Positions 24,808-28,519 of a stretch of DNA of 28,519 bases are shown piece after piece. This DNA comes from DASQFI01 sp050264575 (GTDB lineage: Bacteria; Acidobacteriota; Vicinamibacteria; Vicinamibacterales; SCN-69-37): contig JBLNGH010000543.1 of the NCBI GenBank assembly GCA_050264575.1, positions 1-28,519 on the forward strand, written 5' to 3'. The notes under the pieces are model-generated. The model ran no database searches. It was given only the letters and a program-made list of their open reading frames with translations, and had not been told where the DNA came from. The translations under genes were made by a program, and so were the position numbers. The number at the start of each line of letters is the position of its first letter. The first letter of the stretch is position 1.

Positions 24808-25440
24808 ATGACAGCGATTGCTTACAACGACGGCCTCTCGGCGTTCCTGAGCGTGCGTCCTCGTCTCTTCGGCATCGCCTACCGCATGCTGGGCAGCGCG
24901 GTCGAAGCCGAAGACATCGTGCAAGACGTCTGGGTACGCTGGCAGCTGGCAAATCGCAGCTTGGTTCGGAATGCCGCCGCATTCCTCACGACGACGGCGA
25001 TTCGATTGGCGATCAACGTCCTGCAGTCGGCACGCTCGCGCCGAGAGAAGTACGTCGGACGCTGGCCGCGGGAACCAGTCGATACCAGCGCCGACCCTCG
25101 GCTGGAAGCGGAACGAGGCCAGGCGTTGGCGTTTGGGGTTCTGCTGCTGCTCGAAACGCTGACTCCCACGGAACGAGCGGCCTACATCCTTCGGGAGGCG
25201 TTCGACTATCCATACCGCGACATCGCGAACGTCCTTCGGCTTGAAGAGGCCAACGCGCGGCAGGTGGTGACTCGGGCTCGGCAGCACGTCGCAAATGGCC
25301 GAAGGAAGCCCGCGAGTTCTACCGAGCAGCAACGTCTTCTCGATGCCTTCATCGCAGCGGCCCAACATGGCGACGTCACCGGCCTCGAAGGTCTCTTTGC
25401 ACGTCACAACCCCTCTCTGTGTCCGGTCAATGCCTCGTAG
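24808..25440 (+). CDS. ECF41-type sigma factor, lacking the C-terminal extension
   Basis: A 210-residue paralogue of the sigma factor at 11680: region 2 RPRLFGIAYRMLGSAVEAED, region 4 LTPTERAAYILREAFDYPYR and a matching linker. The match ends abruptly after GDVTGLEGLFA, where the SnoaL-like domain should continue; 12 unrelated residues follow before the stop. The DGGG motif is absent. An AAGGGG site precedes ATG 24808. The NmrA-like SDR copy 2 begins 26 bases after the stop, the classic ECF41-COE arrangement. The junction looks like a deletion. Activity without the extension is uncertain. Confidence 0.85.
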   Translation: MTAIAYNDGLSAFLSVRPRLFGIAYRMLGSAVEAEDIVQDVWVRWQLANRSLVRNAAAFLTTTAIRLAINVLQSARSRREKYVGRWPREPVDTSADPRLEAERGQALAFGVLLLLETLTPTERAAYILREAFDYPYRDIANVLRLEEANARQVVTRARQHVANGRRKPASSTEQQRLLDAFIAAAQHGDVTGLEGLFARHNPSLCPVNAS

Positions 25441-25466
25441 CAGCGACACACAGAAGGGACATCACA

Positions 25467-26222
25467 ATGAAACTCCTCGTGATCGGCGGCACTGGGCTCA
25501 TTGGATCCAAGCTCGTGGCCAGACTGAGGGAACAGGGCCATGAGGCCGTGCCGGCCTCGCCAGACACGGGCGTCAACTCCCTCACCGGCGAGGGCCTGGC
25601 GGACGTCCTTCAGGGGGCGTCGGTCGTCGTCGACGTCTCGAACTCTCCTTCGTTCGAGGGCCCGGCCGTCATGGAGTTCTTCACCACATCCACCCGGAAC
25701 CTTCTCAAGTACGCGGCAGCAGCCGGTGTGAGGCATTACGTGGCGCTGTCCGTGGTGGGAACCGAGCGCATACCCGAGAGTCCCTACCTGCAAGCGAAGA
25801 ACGCTCAGGAAACGTTGATCAAGGATGCCGGGATCCCGTACTCGATCGTTCACGCCACGCAGTTCTTCGAGTTCATCAAGCGCATCGCCGACGATGCCAC
25901 TGACGGAACGACGGTTCGGCTGCCACCGGTACTCATTCAGCCCATGGCGGCTGATGACGTCGCCACGGCGGTCGGCAGGATCGCCATGGGCGCGCCACTG
26001 AATGGCACCGTTGAAGTGGCCGGTCCCGAACAGTTCCGCTTCGATGAGTTGATCCGTCAGGGCCTGCGCGCGCGCAACGACACCCGCGAGGTTGTCGTCG
26101 ACCCGCACGCGCGCTACTTCGGAACCGAACTCGGCGAGCGCTCGCTGATTCCTGCCGACGACGCGCGACTCGGCGAGATCCGCCTTCAGGAGTGGCTGAA
26201 TCAGCCCGTCGTCCAACGCTAG
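25467..26222 (+). CDS. NmrA-like NAD(P)-binding SDR oxidoreductase, copy 2
   Basis: A 251-residue duplicate of the protein at 9769 with the same GGTGLIGS nucleotide motif. Long identical stretches such as KRIADDATDGTTVRLPPVLI and the following IQPMAADDVATAV are shared. I count about 35 differences over 251 residues. DNA similarity starts at the ATG and ends at the stop, so only the gene itself is shared. It probably shares a transcript with the truncated sigma factor just upstream. Confidence 0.87.
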   Translation: MKLLVIGGTGLIGSKLVARLREQGHEAVPASPDTGVNSLTGEGLADVLQGASVVVDVSNSPSFEGPAVMEFFTTSTRNLLKYAAAAGVRHYVALSVVGTERIPESPYLQAKNAQETLIKDAGIPYSIVHATQFFEFIKRIADDATDGTTVRLPPVLIQPMAADDVATAVGRIAMGAPLNGTVEVAGPEQFRFDELIRQGLRARNDTREVVVDPHARYFGTELGERSLIPADDARLGEIRLQEWLNQPVVQR

Positions 26223-26393
26223 CGGCCGTCGAAGGGCGCGGCTCCAGGAGGCGGGACTGCGGTCTGTCAGAGCAAGGCGGCGAGACACATGCGAGGGGCT
26301 CCGATGGGTTTTGAAACCGCTCCGTTCGACGAATAACGACGAACCTGTTTGCGACGGAGATCGAACCTGCGCGCCAGGGGCAGGAGCTTCCTT

Positions 26394-26607
26394 ATGTCGT
26401 TGCGCGAACCGGAACTGGCCGGGCAAACAGTCGTGCTGATCGGCGGGAGCGCCGGCATCGGGCTCGAAACAGCCCAGCGCGCGCGCCGAAGGTGCCAACG
26501 TAATCCTCACCGGCCGCAATCGCGATCGCCTCGAGCGGGCCGCGAGCGACGTCGGCGCGGTGAGCGCCGCGGCCTTCGACGCGAACGAGGTGGTCCTGGC
26601 CGCGTGA
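26394..26607 (+). pseudogene. N-terminal relic of a classical SDR oxidoreductase
   Basis: It starts MSLREPELAGQTVVLIGGSA then GIGLETA (the TGxxxGIG-type cofactor motif), behind an AGGAG site. The frame then breaks near 26482; a shifted frame continues ARAEGANVILTGRNRDRLER and FDANEVVLAA before a stop at 26607. The catalytic YxxxK region and remaining two thirds are missing. Nothing recognisable lies in the 171 bases before it. Confidence 0.72.
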
Positions 26608-26729
26608 GAGCGGAAGATAACTCAGCCGACGCGGAACAGTCTTGCGCTGTTGTCACAGCAGGGCAGGAGAGCAGGCGTCAGCCGCACATGCAGCTGACGC
26701 CTGCGCCCCGCGCCAGGCGATTCCGCTGA

Positions 26730-27320
26730 TCAGCGGTTGGACGACTTCTTTGCTGCGCTTGCCGGCGACGGCTTCCGTGCCGGGCTCGATTCCTCGTCGT
26801 CGTCTTCGTCATCCTCAGGATGCGCGGCATCCGCCGCTTCCTGATTGATGCCGCCCTCCGCGAGGGACGAGAGCTTCTCATCGGCCGCCTTCTCTTCGTC
26901 CAGGTTTTCCTGCAGCAAGTCGGCCGCCTCGTTATGGCCCATTGCCCGAGCCCAGGCCACGAGCGTGCCGTAAGCGGCCATCTCGTAGTGCTCGGCGCGT
27001 TGGCCGGCCGCGATCAGGCACGCGTCCATCGTGGAATCGGCGAAGTCTTCTTCCATGATGGATTTGCCTTCTTCGATGATGCCGGCGATGCCGTCGCAGT
27101 GCTTCCCGCGCACCTGCTCGTCCAAGCCCGCGAACACCTCTTCGAGGCGTTTGATCTGTCCGAGTGTTTCTTCGAGGTGGGTCTCGAACGCACGCTTCAA
27201 GCCAGCTGAGCTTGCCGCCTTGGCCAGCTTCGGAAGCGCCTTGGTGAGCTGCTTTTCGGCGTCATAGGTATCGCGCAGTTCCTCGACGAACGCCTCGTGC
27301 AAAGTTGCCGCATTAGCCAT
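26730..27320 (-). CDS. DUF892 (YciE/YciF) ferritin-like protein
   Basis: A 196-residue protein of the DUF892 family of ferritin-like four-helix bundles: LHEAFVEELRDTYDAEKQLT, the helix with EETLGQIKRLEEVF, and ACLIAAGQRAEHYEMAAYGT. Candidate di-iron ligands are in EELRDxYDAEKQL and ExxHYEMAAY. It ends in an unusual acidic then basic tail (PEDDEDDDEE, later PASAAKKSSNR), absent from minimal family members. Its role is thought to be stress-related, without a proven reaction. An AAGAGA site precedes the ATG. Confidence 0.87.
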   Translation of the reverse strand: MANAATLHEAFVEELRDTYDAEKQLTKALPKLAKAASSAGLKRAFETHLEETLGQIKRLEEVFAGLDEQVRGKHCDGIAGIIEEGKSIMEEDFADSTMDACLIAAGQRAEHYEMAAYGTLVAWARAMGHNEAADLLQENLDEEKAADEKLSSLAEGGINQEAADAAHPEDDEDDDEESSPARKPSPASAAKKSSNR

Positions 27321-27534
27321 TGGTTGTCTCTTTTCTTAGTGTGTTTGTGTGCGATCGCCAGGGACTGTCTGCTGGCGACCAGGGACTCAGTTCTCAGGGT
27401 CGCTGTTTGCAAAATCTCAGCCGGACAAACTAATGGAGCCGAAGATGCCGCGCGCAGCCATGTTCCCAGGTACGGAAAGAGCTGACTGAGAATGGCCGTC
27501 GGCTTCGGTTCCTCTCAGGCCTTCAGGGGGTCAC

Positions 27535-28519
27535 TCAGGCTTGCTCCTGAAACACCGACGCGACCAGCTCCTGCAGCCGGGTCCAGACGCCTCGACGCTG
27601 CCAGCCGGTCAGCATGATGCGATCCGAGACGGCAAGGTCCGCCTCGAAGGTCCGCTGGAGCTCCGTGATCAAGGTTCGATCCGTGAACGACACGTTGCTC
27701 TCTTCGTTCAACGCGAACGACCGGCTGTCGAAGTTCGTCGTGCCAATCGTGGCCCACTGTCCGTCAACCACCATCGTTTTCTGGTGAAGCATCGTGCGGT
27801 TGTATTCGTAGAGGGAAATGCCGCGCTGCAACAGCGCGCCATACAGCCGGGTGCTGTTGTAGCGCGCCAGCCAGTTGTCATTCCGGATGCCGGAGACGAT
27901 GACGGTGACGTCGACACCGCGTTTCCGCGCGTCGAGCAGGATGTCGATCGCGGCCTGATCGGGAACGAAGTAGGGATTGGCGATCTGGATCGACTTCCGC
28001 GCGCAGACGATGGCGAGGTAGTAGAGGATGCGAGCCGCCGACGCGCCGGTGGCCGGCGAGCTCAGCATGGTCTGAACCGGCACGGTACCGCGCGCCGGTA
28101 CGTCAGGAAAGAAGGCCGGGCCGCTGATCAGCTCTCCCGTCGTCTCCAGCCAGTTCTGCGCGAACCCGGTCTGCAGCGGAATGGCGGCAGGTCCTTCCAG
28201 ACGAATCTGCGTGTCCCGCCAGTGCTGTGGATCCTGGGCGTGCCCCGTCCAGTGGTCAGCAATGCCGGCGCCGCCGGTGAAGGCGATGCAGCCGTCAATC
28301 AGCAGCGTCTTTCGATGGGTCCGGTGATTGATCCCGCCCAGCGCGTACCATCGAATCGGGTTGAACCACGCGAGCTGACACTTGCCCGCTTCGAGTGTCT
28401 CGAGGATGCGTCGGCCGATCGTGGCGGACCCCACGGCATCGAGCAGGATCTTGACCGCGACACCGGCCCGGGAGCGTTCGGCGAGCGCCTCGGCGAATTC
28501 GATCCCGATCGAGCCGTGC
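27535..28519 (-). CDS. Phospholipase D-like cardiolipin synthase (5' end outside window)
   Basis: A partial gene of 327 codons whose start lies beyond the right edge. Both HKD motifs are present: HRKTLLID with GG downstream and HQKTMVVDGQWATIGTTN. GFAQNWLETTGE and the C-terminal SNVSFTDRTLITELQRTFEADL are typical of bacterial cardiolipin synthases, which join two phosphatidylglycerol molecules at the membrane. Membrane helices expected at the N-terminus are not in the window. The 214 bases between its end and the DUF892 gene show no gene. Confidence 0.85.
   Translation of the reverse strand, partial: HGSIGIEFAEALAERSRAGVAVKILLDAVGSATIGRRILETLEAGKCQLAWFNPIRWYALGGINHRTHRKTLLIDGCIAFTGGAGIADHWTGHAQDPQHWRDTQIRLEGPAAIPLQTGFAQNWLETTGELISGPAFFPDVPARGTVPVQTMLSSPATGASAARILYYLAIVCARKSIQIANPYFVPDQAAIDILLDARKRGVDVTVIVSGIRNDNWLARYNSTRLYGALLQRGISLYEYNRTMLHQKTMVVDGQWATIGTTNFDSRSFALNEESNVSFTDRTLITELQRTFEADLAVSDRIMLTGWQRRGVWTRLQELVASVFQEQA

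Noticed and set aside
26641..26680. TGTCACA at about 26652 as a further promoter
   Set aside because: No CGGTC at the right distance (AGGCG instead) and no gene downstream on that strand.
27355..27400. Repeated CAGGGACT between DUF892 and the cardiolipin synthase
   Set aside because: Two 8-base copies are expected by chance, and no array, hairpin or gene is associated.

Overview
The window is high-GC, gene-dense bacterial DNA. It looks like a soil or environmental chromosome, and the gene mix would suit Acidobacteriota (Vicinamibacteria-like), but that placement is inference. No rRNA, tRNA, CRISPR array, transposase or phage gene was seen. Most genes are enzymes of stress, redox and small-molecule metabolism: alpha/beta hydrolases, VOC (glyoxalase-fold) proteins, NmrA-like oxidoreductases, an epoxide hydrolase, ferritin-like proteins and several cytochrome P460-family haem proteins.

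Layout. Positions 1-6034 hold a broken TMEM175-like channel, a haem peroxidase, an MBL-fold hydrolase, a DUF1772 membrane protein, a broken arginase-family gene and a membrane-anchored Ser/Thr kinase. Positions 6084-12462 hold a hydrolase, two HD-domain proteins, a P460 protein, a cupin, an NmrA-like SDR, a two-domain VOC dioxygenase and an ECF41-type sigma factor. Positions 12463-17868 form a minus-strand block: a fumC fragment, P460 genes and fragments, Dps, a cNMP-binding/thioredoxin-reductase-like flavoprotein and an epoxide hydrolase. Positions 18081-20805 hold two FixJ-type response regulators and a PAS histidine kinase, and 20895-23587 a flavin disulfide oxidoreductase, VOC and peroxiredoxin-like operon. 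Positions 23653-26222 hold a haloperoxidase-like hydrolase, a second, truncated ECF41 sigma factor and a second NmrA-like SDR. Positions 26394-28519 hold an SDR relic, a DUF892 ferritin-like protein and a partial cardiolipin synthase.

The main finding is a repeated promoter-like signature, TGTCACA-N15-CGGTC. It occurs exactly five times, always in an intergenic region and pointing at a gene: twice as back-to-back divergent pairs (7003-7075 and 9054-9114) and once alone (24564-24590). It resembles the published ECF41 promoter type (TGTCACA near -35 and a CGTC-like -10, recalled from memory). Two ECF41-like sigma genes lie in the same window, each close to an NmrA-like SDR, which matches the known pairing of ECF41 with COE genes. 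I therefore read 6.1-12.5 kb plus 23.6-26.2 kb as a local ECF41 regulon containing hydrolases, HD proteins, P460, cupin, SDR and probably VOC genes.

Both sigma factors have lost C-terminal SnoaL-like sequence, one by a stop codon and frameshift and the other by a deletion-type junction. The window also carries many relics (TMEM175, arginase, fumC, a histidine-kinase/P460 chimera, a P460 tail, an SDR N-terminus), so gene decay or unequal recombination is a second theme. Single frameshifts could instead be sequencing errors; the joined unrelated fragments are harder to explain that way.
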